This document shows positions 1 to 9,836 of a stretch of 26,413 nt of DNA, piece by piece; within the stretch, counting starts at the first letter, position 1; each line of letters opens with the position of its first letter. The position numbers and the translations under genes are program-made. A model generated the notes under the pieces. That model saw nothing but the letters and a program-made list of their open reading frames with translations, was not told where the DNA came from and made no database searches. The stretch spans positions 1 to 26,413 of the forward strand of contig JANBPT010000680.1 of NCBI GenBank assembly GCA_027575765.1. Reading direction: 5' to 3'. Origin of the DNA: Tieghemiomyces parasiticus (lineage: Eukaryota; Kickxellomycota; Dimargaritomycetes; Dimargaritales; Dimargaritaceae).

Positions 1-111
1 CTCTCGGAGTTGCACGGCCAAAGCCCGGCGGGCGGGCTCGTCCCCGTCAAAGGTTCTGCGGCCCGCTCGCGCGATCAGTCGGTAAACGGTGAAGACCTCA
101 CGGTTGACCAT
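1..111 (-). CDS. LYR-motif protein, Mzm1/LYRM7-like (5' part only)
   Basis: Read on the minus strand from an ATG at 111-109 the frame is open for 37 codons and runs off the window edge. It starts MVNREVFTVYRLIARAGRR, followed by a TFDGDE stretch and an Ala/Arg-rich helix. The V-Y-R tripeptide, the following basic residues and the Phe-x-Gly-Asp element match the first helix of the Complex1_LYR family. The F-x-x-D spacing is most like Mzm1/LYRM7, the matrix chaperone that holds the Rieske Fe-S protein Rip1 before its insertion into complex III. That subfamily choice is inference, since other LYR proteins share this helix. The gene is head to head with an ISD11-like LYR protein at 665. No intron is visible in the part seen. 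Confidence 0.62.
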   Translation of the reverse strand, partial: MVNREVFTVYRLIARAGRRTFDGDEPARRALAVQLRE

Positions 112-664
112 GGCGACAAGCGTGGAGGAGGGAATGCGCTGGAGTGGAGGACGAGAGGGTCGTGACGAGCGTGGTGCGTGTGGGGGGAGGAGGGTTCGGG
201 AAGTGATTAGGGTAACCAGCGGCAGAAGCGAATCGGGATTTCCTCAAACACACCTGATCGCATAGACTTTACACGACCGGTTACGGGCCCAACGCATTTC
301 TGCCTACCAAAGCCCTCCCCCCTCCCACCCCCACGACCTCGGCGCCTTGCTGCAGGTGCCTAGAATCCCTCTACCAACTGTTTAGCGTCTCTGGTCTTTG
401 GACTGCGCCCTTGTTTCTCTCCGAGCCTGTGGCAAGCCAGGGCCCACGCAAACTAGGGCGCTTGGCTGATCAGTTGACCCGTCAGGAGTTCCCTAGCCCC
501 TCCCATCGGCCTATGTAGTTAGCTGCGCTTTGCCCCCTTCGACTCTTTCATTCTACCTGCTACTCGGCTCATTAACTAAAAGTATTTGATACATCTCCCA
601 ATTAGCACCCTTCCTATTTTACTCCCCTTTATCGCACCCCTCCAGCCTATAACCCGCGCACGTC
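112..664. promoter_or_regulatory. Divergent intergenic region between two LYR genes
   Basis: These 553 bp separate the start codons of two divergently transcribed LYR-motif genes and must hold both promoters. I see no clear TATA box next to either gene. The 100 bp before the ISD11 start are rich in C and T on the plus strand, as is common in fungal promoters. No other gene is visible. Confidence 0.55.
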
Positions 665-919
665 ATGTCTGCTGCCACTCGCCCCGAGGTCCTATCCCTC
701 TTCCGGTCCTTTCTGCGCGCCTCCCGTCAGTTTAGTTCCTACAACTTCCGGGAGTACGTCCACCGTCGTGCCAAGGACGGCTTCGAGCTCCACATGGCCG
801 AGACCGACCCTGCCAAGGTCCAGGAGCTGATCCGGGACGCCCGGGCCCAGCTGACCGTCGCCCAGCGCCAGGCCTTTATCAACAGCCTCTACGCCAAGGA
901 CCGGTTGGTATTTGAGTAA
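665..919 (+). CDS. ISD11: ISD11/LYRM4-like iron-sulfur biogenesis protein
   Basis: A complete 84-residue intronless frame. Residues 12-14 are L-F-R in place of the canonical L-Y-R, followed by SFLRASRQFSSYNFREY. The SYNFREY block, the basic VHRRAKD stretch and the C-terminal RQAFINSLYAKDRLVFE block are characteristic of ISD11/LYRM4. This mitochondrial matrix protein binds and stabilises the cysteine desulfurase Nfs1, with acyl carrier protein, and is needed for Fe-S cluster assembly. Length matches the family (about 80-95 aa). No separate presequence is visible, as is usual for LYR proteins. A likely polyadenylation signal lies about 170 nt after the stop. The neighbour on the other strand is also an LYR protein. 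Confidence 0.93.
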   Translation: MSAATRPEVLSLFRSFLRASRQFSSYNFREYVHRRAKDGFELHMAETDPAKVQELIRDARAQLTVAQRQAFINSLYAKDRLVFE

Positions 920-1086
920 ACCTTGTCGAGAAGCCGGCCGTCCCTCCGCAGGCTCCTCTCGGCTCCATCCCTGCTTACTTTTTGAGGCGGCCTAGGCCTG
1001 TTGCGACAAATACACCAATAGCCAATACACCACCACAACGCCTACTTCTCTCCTATCGCGCTGGGTCCTTTGTAGGACCACAATGT

Positions 1087-1092
1087 AATAAA
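1087..1092 (+). terminator. Putative polyadenylation signal of the ISD11-like gene
   Basis: A canonical AATAAA hexamer lies 168 nt downstream of the ISD11 stop codon, on the same strand and at a plausible distance. Cleavage has not been shown. Confidence 0.45.
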
Positions 1093-4000
1093 TGATCTAG
1101 TTATCCGATGGCCGTACATAGACTAGAGGGGTGGCTTAAGCCGACTTGGTGGGAGTTGGAGAGGCAATGTTTAATAGACAGGTATTGGATTCGAAGGCTA
1201 GGGCTTGCGCCAAACCAGAATTGGTGAGTTACAACCTGGTTACCAGGCTTCATCCTGCCAGGTCGTCGTTCAGCCTAGGGCTCTGCGCCTAATCAAACAG
1301 CTCCTATGGCCCTTCCTTAGCTCAACAACCGCCCCCTACAAATTCGCTAAAACCGTATGTAGACTAACCTCTCCCCAAACATCATTCGCCGGCTGTCTAG
1401 TAATGGGAGGGGTGCTTCTGGATAGATAATTTTCCACCTAAGCTATCCTTTACGCAGCTTGACCGGTCTCCGTAGGCTTCGCTTTGAGACAAGTCCCTAT
1501 GTACGGCTATAACAAGCACTTGCCCGGCGTATTAATTACAAAGCAATGGCTAATAAGGGTACGTTGCACCACGACCTACTCCTTCTATTAAATGTGGAGG
1601 TATGTGTTGGAGGGCGGGGTGAGGCGACGGCGAAGGCCCTGACGACCAATTGCGTCGGATCCAAGACATACTATCGCCAACATTCACGTTCAAGTCGCGG
1701 GCCTATATCACATAATTTATGAGAGTGGGACCTTAACTCCTGACATATACCACGTCTGCAATTCTGGCCCCTATGATATACTTTGCTAGCACCCTCGGGG
1801 TGCAACTTATCTCGAAGGCGATCGTTCAAGGCACGGGCATGTCATTGGCTCCGCCCTGCTGCTTAACGTCTGAAGAAGGAAGTAATTCTGGTCCATGGCA
1901 ACAGGATGCGTGGTATTAATAAGGGGGGGGCGGTAAATATAAAAACTACCTGCGTTCGGTTGAATAGGGCCATACCTACTTTACCAACGACCACGCTTTC
2001 TATAAAAAAATTACTTTTTTTACTACAGCTCTCGACCTACATTCAGCGCAAAGGCGACCGTACGTCAAGCTGTTCAAATGATCTGTATTGGTCATGGTAG
2101 GTAAATTATATGATATCCGAGTCAACGTCGCTGATTTTCGATTCTTCTAGTCAGAAGGCTCATCAAGCCGAAAGCTCTAAATGAGTCTTTGACACAAAGG
2201 TTTGTTTTTATGCCCGAGAGACGAGGCCCGTCTTGGCAGGCTTGGTTGTTTGCCATGGTCCAAATGACTCGAATGCGGTGGATCGCTGCCCTGGCCAGGA
2301 GGGCCGGTACGCAGGGTTGGACGGTGAGCAATGATTTTTATTGGTAACGCACAACGTTCAAACTCGCCTGCGCATCGTACAGACATTATATACACATAGG
2401 GATGGTGAACATACACAAATCCCAACCGCGGTGCCGTAAAGTACGCGGAAAGATAGAAAAGGCGCCCGCATGTTCAAAGTGTCTAATACTAGGGAGTGAT
2501 CGCGCCAACCTCTTGCTTGTGTGATAAGGGGAGGAGTACGGTCCTGTGATTTACTTTACCATTCCGCTATCGTTGGAGTTAAGACATCTAGCCGCTGTAT
2601 TCACCAATTCTCCCTCGTACCGACCCCGACGGGTGGCCGGAGGGGGGGGGGGGGTAAATGGGAAGTATTTGGTGTTAGGCTCCCTTTCTATCGACCATAC
2701 AGGCGGGCGACACCATTTAAGCAGTAAATGATTGTATAGAGGTGAACTGATGGATAACAACACCTCTGTATAACCTCCATTGACAATGGTATCCGAGGTT
2801 TACCATATGTCGCCACTTTAACTATACTAGTCAAGTGCCATTGAATTCCGAGGATATACTGGTAGTAGCTGTCATCCTGCAATAGCTTGTGCTATCGGCT
2901 GCGTGCCTGAAGCAGTGCCCAATTGTTCTGTTGGCACCAACATGCCACAAAAAGACCCAGCCATGACTGCCAATTTACCCCATTACCGACCGTCAAATAA
3001 TCCTACTCGACCCTTCCTATCCAGTACGTCAGCTCCGCGTTTTCCGCGGCCATGTTCTACTTCTACCTACCTCATTCCACAACATCATCACTATACAGGT
3101 CTCCACCGCCCTCAGTCTTGGCTATTCTGACTACAACTATTCCGCCTGTCATCGTCGTCACGCCCTACAGAATTATGGCCGCTCGAAATGAAGACTGGAT
3201 TACCTAGGTCAACAACCAACTTTAGTAAGATTAGAGCTTTGCCGAATATGACAACGATAGCGGTGTTAGCGACGATAATACCAAGGTCAGTAGAGGTAGT
3301 ATCGGTTACAACTGGGAGGTCTTCGTTTATGTTGGTGAGGATAGTGTCCAGACCGGCAGTGGGTGCCGTCCATTATCTGGACCAAGTCCCTTAAACGGAA
3401 CCACTAAGTTGCCAACCAGCACTAGAAATGTAGGCTATCCACCACACTCACCTCAATATGAAAAGCCGTACAATCCCCCCCCCTTCCCGTTGATCCATAT
3501 TTTTTTCCCGAACTTTCTCACTCCTCCCGCCCCCGCCACTCGATGCCTGGCCCCATAATCTTCGGTTCGCAAACGCCTTGTTACTATTCGTCCCATCTGC
3601 CGGCACCATCACCTCCCTTTTTTGTAAATACACTGCGCAATCCACTCACGATTTCCTCCTAAGGTTGGGACTATCGGGATTGTCGACCAGAATCCCGTGG
3701 CCCTAGACAACAATATCAAAGAGGTTTTTATCATAGACTCCCAAGGCATGCCCTTCTGAGTCACCCTTAGCCCCATACTTGATAGTCGTCCCCTGCTACC
3801 TACCTTTAAGGTAGAAAATGACTCGCTCATTACGATTAACCCTGCTGGCGAGGGTTCTCTGTATTAATAAATCGGATCTCTATGAATGTATCTAGCCAGG
3901 TATCCTTGTCGGTGACGGTATTGGGCAAAAATGAATTAAAGGTAGCTGTGTGTCAACCGTTTCAGGCTATCCGGCATTGTCCAACAGAATTTTTGTGTCC

Positions 4001-4565
4001 GCTACTCGTAAGTCACAGGCTTTTCTTTGCCATTCACCAGCCCACTTTGCGTCCAAATAGTACTGCGTGTGCTGTGGCAAGTGATGCAGCCATTAAGCCA
4101 CACGTCTTACCCTATGAGGAAGACGGATAGACCCTAGTGCTCACTTACAGCGGTGTCGGATTTAGAACGATCTGCCGTACAACTCATCTTTTTTGGGTAG
4201 GTGATGGATCTGGTGTTGACCGCCATACTGTTGTAAGCCCTTTATTCGAGCCAGGGCACTATTGATCAGCTGGATAAGATATATCCCACTTCACTTCCAG
4301 TCGGTCAGCCCACTTACCTATGTGAGAAGATCGCTGTCCCGTTTTCAAGCAAGACCCCACATTGACTACATATACGGCTTGAAGACCTACCAATGGCAAC
4401 GCCGGATGGCGTGGACCCGCCTAACTCCATGTATCTGCCTAACGTGGTCGATGAGACTTCTGGGCCCCGTCCGGGACACACAGGTATTACGAGCTGACTA
4501 CCAGATAGAATCGGCGCTCCCTTGGGATAGTGTGCTCTTTTGACTCGGCATTTGTGTGCTTCCGT

Positions 4566-4591
4566 TATAAAATTCCGCGATGATATATAAA
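4566..4591 (+). promoter_or_regulatory. Paired TATA boxes upstream of 7TM gene 1
   Basis: Two TATA-like elements, TATAAAA at 4566-4572 and TATATAAA at 4584-4591, lie about 400 bp before the ATG of the first 7TM paralogue. The distance is long, so either the 5' UTR is long or it contains an intron. A CTAAC motif (4970-4974) followed by TTTACAG (ending 4988) just before the ATG fits the 3' end of a 5'-UTR intron. Confidence 0.4.
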
Positions 4592-4992
4592 TGGATCGGT
4601 CGTCCTTCCGAATCCTATACTAAACCTCATACCGCAACCGCTCGACCTACGTTCTTTCCGCCACTCTACCTAGCCTGATTGTAGCGACGCTTTACTCCCT
4701 CCCCCATCCTAATCTCCTCCGCTCCGCCTGTGGTATTGGTCTACTTACGTTTTACGCTGCCCCGGCTCTGACCGCTGCGTCCGTAGTGCTTAGGTTGTCA
4801 GCTTTGACTCCGGCAACCATGGTCCTACCCTTCTAGTACTCTACAATTTCACTCTATTCGATGTACCAGCAGCCCCCTATTCTCGGTCACTCTACTCATT
4901 AGGCAGCAAACGGTCCCCTGCTTTATTCGCTGACGACGGGTACTCTAGCCGCCCTGATCCATGTGTACTCTAACGCTACTCTTTACAGTATC

Positions 4993-5986
4993 ATGACTGA
5001 CCCACTATTTATCCACACTGACCGGCGGGGGGTCAGAATCAATGTTCTCTTCTACGCCATGACCAGTGTCCTCTCGCTGGTCATGCTGCACAATCTCTTC
5101 CTCGCCACGCGAACGCTGCGTACCAACCGCCAAAGCATACACATCACGTGTTTTGTCATGAACTTGTACCTCGCTGTTCTGTCAGTCGTCCCTCTGCTAC
5201 GAGATGCCGTCGACATGTCGTGCCGCGTCTACGTGGCCAGTTTCTTTGCCATGTACGTCGGGTTCCTCACCTTCTCGGGGATGGTTCTTATCATTAAGGC
5301 CTATTACGCTAGCAATTTCTCCCGAAAGCTCCTATGCGTGCTGATCGTGTTGTTGACCACTACCGCCAGTGTTCATACGTACGGAGCCGCGCAAACCAAT
5401 GTTCTCCCAAATTTAACCAGCTCCACCTGTATCTTTGAAGTGCAGCTTTCTAGCTTCACCGTCTCTATGGGCACCGACTTCGCCTTTAACACGGTCGTAT
5501 CGGGCATTTTTCTGGTTCAAATTTTTAAGGCCCACCAAACTTTCAAATCCAGCCTCTATATTCTACTCTTCCAGGACGGTATAGTATTTTGGATCGTCAC
5601 CTCCCTCTTTCCCATGGTACTCGCTGTTGTAGCTGTCATTGACCGGGATTCGGTTTATTTTCCTCATGCCATCTTGGGATACAGTAAGTTCACTTGGTGC
5701 AATGATAGACCCAGCGTCACTAGGTCAGCAAGTTTTAACTACCAGGTGGGCTGGCCATAAGGGTCGGAGAAGGCCAAGTTGCTACTGGACAGCAATAACA
5801 GAGCAATCCCTCCGCTCTCGACATTTATGGGCTCGACTAACAACGTGTCTTACACCCCTTGTCCACTTCGCACTAACCGTGTGGGCTGCCACAGTCCTTG
5901 CCAGCAGCCGAATCATCGTTTGGCAACTACGCCGTGGGGTTCAGCGCACCGCTAGACGCGAGAAGTACCTGCAGGAAGGGTGCTAG
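4993..5986 (+). CDS. Seven-transmembrane GPCR-like protein, paralogue 1
   Basis: Proposed exons 4993-5683 and 5895-5986, giving 260 residues. The 211-nt intron has donor GTAAGT, a CTAAC about 20 nt before the acceptor and CAG at its end. The frame is open further upstream, but only from a GTG at 4963, so I take the ATG at 4993. Seven hydrophobic segments sit at about 17-37, 49-69, 79-103, 113-133, 153-177, 190-216 and 222-240. Loops rich in Arg and Lys follow TM1, TM3 and TM5, and the tail is basic, so the N-terminus is predicted outside. Cys77 opens TM3 and Cys146 lies in the TM4-TM5 loop beside an N-L-T sequon (140-142). Other marks shared with the paralogues are MNL in TM2, FSG and YYAS in TM3, AFN in TM5, the L-F-x-D-G-I-V-F-W-I block in TM6 and W-Q-L-R after TM7. 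I do not recognise a named family. The C-terminal D-G and S-R-x-I-x-x-x-L-R pattern recalls uncharacterised fungal DUF6533-type membrane proteins, but this is a weak resemblance. Ligand and function are unknown. Confidence 0.85.
5684..5894 (+). other. Intron in TM7 of 7TM paralogue 1
   Basis: This 211-nt phase-1 intron (GTAAGT...CAG, CTAAC near the 3' end) splits the isoleucine codon at the start of TM7. Without splicing the frame ends in an unrelated non-hydrophobic tail. With it, the protein regains the W-Q-L-R C-terminus of its paralogues. Paralogue 2 has an intron at the same place and phase. Confidence 0.85.
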
Positions 5987-7172
5987 TTCAAGCCTCTGTC
6001 GGAAACGATTGTGATACCCTCTCGTCCCCCTTCTCATATATATATTGTAAATTGTGGAAAGTTTGTTAAGATGTTTTTTAATAGAACGATCCAACCCTCC
6101 CCCGTCTAACGGTGCAAGTCAGCATCATCCGACGGCGGCGCCGTCCTTAATTCTTGTAGACCCACATTTATAGAACGGCTTTACTAGTACTGTAAGGTTC
6201 GGCCACCCTGTCCTTATAAAAACTTGGCGGGATTGCCAACAGAGTGATTGTGTGTCGTGTGAAGAATTTCCCGGGGTGCCGTTTTTGGCGCCCAACTCCT
6301 ACCCCTCAGTATTATATGGTCACAAGGGAGGTTTGTCTATTTCACATCGTGTAAGTGCTGCGACTCTCATTTGTGGAGCGTCAGTATCGGTCTGGTTGTA
6401 AGGAAGATACCATTTTTGACTTGGCTTCGTCGTCGGTTTAGCCCTACTTATGTGTCACCTCCGCTTTTTCCCGCGCCGCTCGACCATCAGTAGTGAAGGA
6501 AGTGTCATGCCCTCCTGGCAAGAAAATATGTATTCAGGAAAGGTAGCGGAGGTGACCTGACAAGGATTTTTCACAATCCTGCAGCAAAGTGATGTGAAAT
6601 GGCAGTGCAAAGGTAGCAATCTTGCCCTATTGGGCCGATGGCCCGCAGTACATCATCTCCCATAAACCAGACCGCTAGTACAGGCTTTACCCCTCTTAAA
6701 TATCTGGACCCATGTCCCCTGTCTCCGCAACACATATCCTGTAATCATCATTCGATTGGTCTAGCACTGATTGCTTTTCGTATAATACGTAGCTTATTTC
6801 TTGCATAACTTACACTCGATGACCAATCGTTACGCCCCACTTCTCGCCTGACCTTAACTTGTCAATTTTTATATTGCTACCTACTGCTTATATTTATTCC
6901 ACCTGGACCACCCCCATAAGCCGCTTCTGCTTCTTTTACTTTTCCGCCATTGTATTAGTGCTACCGAATTAAGGCTTCTCGCCCACTTATGTACCTAACT
7001 GCCTCCCTGATGAGGCTGCACTATGATACAAGTACATATATATATATTTGGTAACGATTGGCCTATTAGTTTACACGCCTGGCCTTAACCTCCGGCGACG
7101 CCCCTATACACCGCGCCACGCGACGCATGTCCCCGGTCACCCGATTTTCGACCAGCTCTGACATTATTTATC
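5987..7172. other. Intergenic region between 7TM paralogues 1 and 2
   Basis: These 1.2 kb of AT-richer sequence have no open frame that I can support and no resemblance to the 7TM genes. An alternating TA tract at about 6036-6045 may belong to the 3' end of paralogue 1. The TA tract at 7036-7045 is the likely promoter element of paralogue 2. Confidence 0.45.
7036..7045 (+). promoter_or_regulatory. TATA-like element of 7TM gene 2
   Basis: An alternating AT tract (ATATATATAT) lies about 130 bp upstream of the ATG of paralogue 2, a usual distance for a fungal TATA box. It is assigned by position only. Confidence 0.4.
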
Positions 7173-8266
7173 ATGGTTTCTAGCCGCCTCATTCAAGTAG
7201 CCAGAGAAGGGATCGAGGTCACAGTGCTGTTCTACGTCATGTCGTCTATCCTCTGCATCGTCCTGATGCATAATTTGTACATGGCTTCGCGGAACCTGCG
7301 CACTAACCGCCAGACAATCTATTTAGTCTGTTTTACCATGAACCTGCTGCTTGCTGTGATCTCGGTTATACCCCTGTTCCGTGATGCAACCAACATGTCC
7401 TGTCGGGTGTATGTTAATATGTTCTTTACCCTTTACAACGTATGTATTGTCTTCTCGGGTGTCATCCTTATCCTCAAGGTATACTACGCTAGCAAGTTCT
7501 CCAAGCCGCTGTTGACCGTCTTGGGCATCCTCCTCATAGCCACGACCGTCACCCATATCTATGCGGCCGCGCTGCCCGTCGTGGCTGAATATTCGGGCTG
7601 GGGCACCTGTTACTTCACCATGGATGGGTCCAGCTTTATAGCGTCTATGGCCACTGACCTGGCCTTTAACAGTCTGGTATCCGGCCTCTTATTGATCATT
7701 GTATTTCGGGCCCACCGCAAGCGTAGCTCGGGACTCTATGTCGTGCTGTTCAAAGATGGTATCGTATTCTGGATAATCACGGCGCTCTTCCCGATTATCA
7801 TCGGCGTCAGTTCTTATTTCCACGACAATGTTCTGGCCAACCTCGTTGTGGCATACGGTAAGTTTTTTTTTTGATCCATGGGTCCAGTGCATCCCCGGAA
7901 GGCTAGGACAAGACTAGACGTGGAATAGCCTAGGGGCGAGACTGCACAATCTGCAGGGAAGATAGGCCATCGAGTACCGCTGCTACCAGTATTGTGCTCG
8001 GAGGCACACTTCAAACACCTCTGGAAACCCTCAGTCCCTTAGGAGCGTGTGTAGAAAAGCCCCACTGGCAACTTGGATAGAGGTAATTTCTTCGGTTCTT
8101 TCTAACAAAACCGCACTGCACCAACTAAATAAGTATTAGTCCCTTGTATACCGTCCTAATCCCCTTTTGAGCAGTCCTCGTTACTAGTCGACTCATTGTC
8201 TGGCAGCTCCGCCGCACCGTGAAACAAGCCTCTAAGAAAAACAAGGGCGGCGCTGCTTTCGTTTAA
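7173..8266 (+). CDS. Seven-transmembrane GPCR-like protein, paralogue 2
   Basis: Proposed exons 7173-7857 and 8175-8266, giving 258 residues. The 317-nt intron has donor GTAAGT and acceptor GCAG. Unspliced, the frame ends in a short FFF tail within the intron. Spliced, it continues VLVTSRLIVWQLRR and ends in a Lys-rich tail. It aligns with paralogue 1 almost without gaps: over half of residues 17-60 are identical, Cys77 and Cys146 fall at the same numbers, and exon 2 is 92 nt in both. Seven hydrophobic segments and positively charged loops after TM1, TM3 and TM5 predict N-out topology. An N-M-S sequon at 74-76 lies in the first outer loop. It is the middle copy of a same-strand tandem trio with its own TATA-like element, so the copies are probably separate transcription units. 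Function unknown; a chemosensory or other receptor role is only suggested by the architecture. Confidence 0.86.
7858..8174 (+). other. Intron in TM7 of 7TM paralogue 2
   Basis: A 317-nt phase-1 intron at the same position in TM7 as that of paralogue 1, with a CTAAT branch-like motif near the acceptor. Splicing restores the family-typical C-terminus. A T-tract of about nine bases follows the donor. Confidence 0.85.
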
Positions 8267-9836
8267 CAGCGTGGTTAACGGTATCACAGGGCATGTAAGC
8301 TTCACATCCGTTAAATGGAGATAATTATTTCTACATAATCGTAGGGTTTGCACTTACCTTATCACCCCCCTCCCCGCGTTTGGTGACTTGTGACGACCCC
8401 CATTGGGAAAAGTATATAAATTAACTCCCACCGACACTACCGAGACTACCCGTTTTGTAATGCTAGCTAAGCTCCTCATGGGATGGTCTCTAATATGGAG
8501 ACTATGGCTCTACTTCTCCCCTTGACTTACTTGTATGGCAAAGAAGGATTGGGTAGTAGCGGATGAATGGAATTCCTTCGAGTGCTCGCTAATTTCATGT
8601 GGTCTGCGGAGTTGGTATATACTTCCAGCCATTGTAAGCTGCCTTGATTTGGTTTCTTTAAACCTACATTGACCCCGACCCCGCCTGTGTCTCTACTTTT
8701 GGAGTGTATTTCTTTTATAGTAAGAACCTGAGGCACGACTGGCCAGACATGCTATGGTTACTAAGGTGCCACTTGGACGTCCATCCGGTCGATTATCTCG
8801 GCTAGCACGATGACAATCACTTGTCTAAGATGTAGTCGTCAAGTTCCGCCAGTTTAATTACCACGCATCCTACCTGACGAGGGAGTCGGACATGGGCTAC
8901 CTCCGTCAAGAACTATACTTGGCCGAGGGACTAATGACCTCCCCCCCCCGAAAAAAAACAACGCCGTTCTGAGAGCCGAGGCCAGGTGTGTACTCAATCT
9001 GGTCCCAGCTGTGTGGTCGACTATACCAGGTTCTGAGCGGTGGGTGGGAGAAAGAAAGAGCCACACACTGGGGTGGCAATCGTCGCCGATGGCGATCCAA
9101 CTCCGGTCGCAGTGTCCACCATGGATAGCTGGTCACACCTATATGTAATGAAGACTAGGGAAAAGCCGCTTGGTGTGCGAACCGATCTGCAGCCTAAACT
9201 ACCGAACTGGCACATCTCCTGGCCACGCCCGCGCTTAAAGCGGAAGTGGTCGCCACCACCATCGGGGTTATTTCGGCCTCCGCTAACCTTGCCTATTATG
9301 GGAGGGTGTACTAGGAGTTGGTCAGCCCTTTGAATTGTTTGTACTTTCCCTGGGATGTATCCACTACCCTCGGTCTTGATGGTATATAGGTAATCCCCCC
9401 TTCTCCCCTCCCCTGCTTTCGTTCCAGTACATCATGACCACTTTTTCACTCCCTCGCCAGCGTTCCGCACCCCATATCAACCGTTGATGACCTCCTCTTT
9501 CCAGTGCCGCTATAGTCGTACGACCCTGCTCCTTGCCTATATCCGCACGTTCACTTCTCAATCGACTTTGCTGTACCGATCACGCCCTCGCTGCACCTGT
9601 TCACCGTCGAGTGTCTTCGGCAAGCTACGGCTACGACCGTAAGGCGTCTAGAATATAGCTTCTTCTGCCACCCTTTAACCGCCGGTTATATACTAAACAA
9701 CACTTCAAACCCTCCATCTAGTCTACTTCCGTAGTCTCGGCCTCTTCGCACGGGCGCACTTTACCCGCCTCATTTTTCACCCGCACCGCCTTACCCCCTC
9801 CCCTACGGTACCCCATTTTCACCACCAATTTGCACC
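8267..9836. other. Intergenic region between 7TM paralogues 2 and 3
   Basis: These 1.57 kb contain no supported gene. They hold an orphan TATATAAA at 8413-8420, a C9-G-A8 homopolymer pair at 8941-8958, overlapping short frames on both strands around 8850-9330 without family motifs, and the promoter of paralogue 3. The last 400 bp before paralogue 3 are pyrimidine-rich on the plus strand. Confidence 0.45.
9686..9692 (+). promoter_or_regulatory. TATA-like element of 7TM gene 3
   Basis: TTATATA about 145 bp before the ATG of paralogue 3, at a similar distance to that seen for paralogue 2. Positional inference only. Confidence 0.35.

Larger units (their letters stand above)
920..4992. other. 4.1-kb stretch without a recognisable gene
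   Basis: Apart from the ISD11 3' end and the promoter of the first 7TM gene, I see no protein that I recognise. Open frames here are short (at most about 93 codons), overlap on both strands and have no conserved motif. The stretch is clearly less GC-rich than the flanking genes and includes a run of 13 G (2642-2654). I see no tRNA, rRNA, terminal repeats or transposase motif. A strongly hydrophobic but ATG-less open stretch on the minus strand (about 3150-3370) and one on the plus strand (about 3000-3208) are the only places resembling membrane-protein coding sequence. An unrecognised non-coding RNA or short-exon gene cannot be excluded. Confidence 0.5.

Noticed and set aside
205..215. TTAGGG-like telomere unit
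   Set aside because: A single occurrence, not a tandem repeat.
1185..1200. GGATTCGAAGG resembling a tRNA T-arm
   Set aside because: No cloverleaf could be built around it.
4378..4500. Short open stretch reading LEDLPMATPDGVDPPNSMYLP
   Set aside because: Protein-like in composition, but only about 44 codons between stops, with no motif and no clear splice partners.
4963..5760. Longer 265-aa unspliced frame for 7TM gene 1
   Set aside because: It begins with GTG, and its C-terminal 30 residues come from an intron. The ATG at 4993 and the splice at 5683/5895 restore the family C-terminus.
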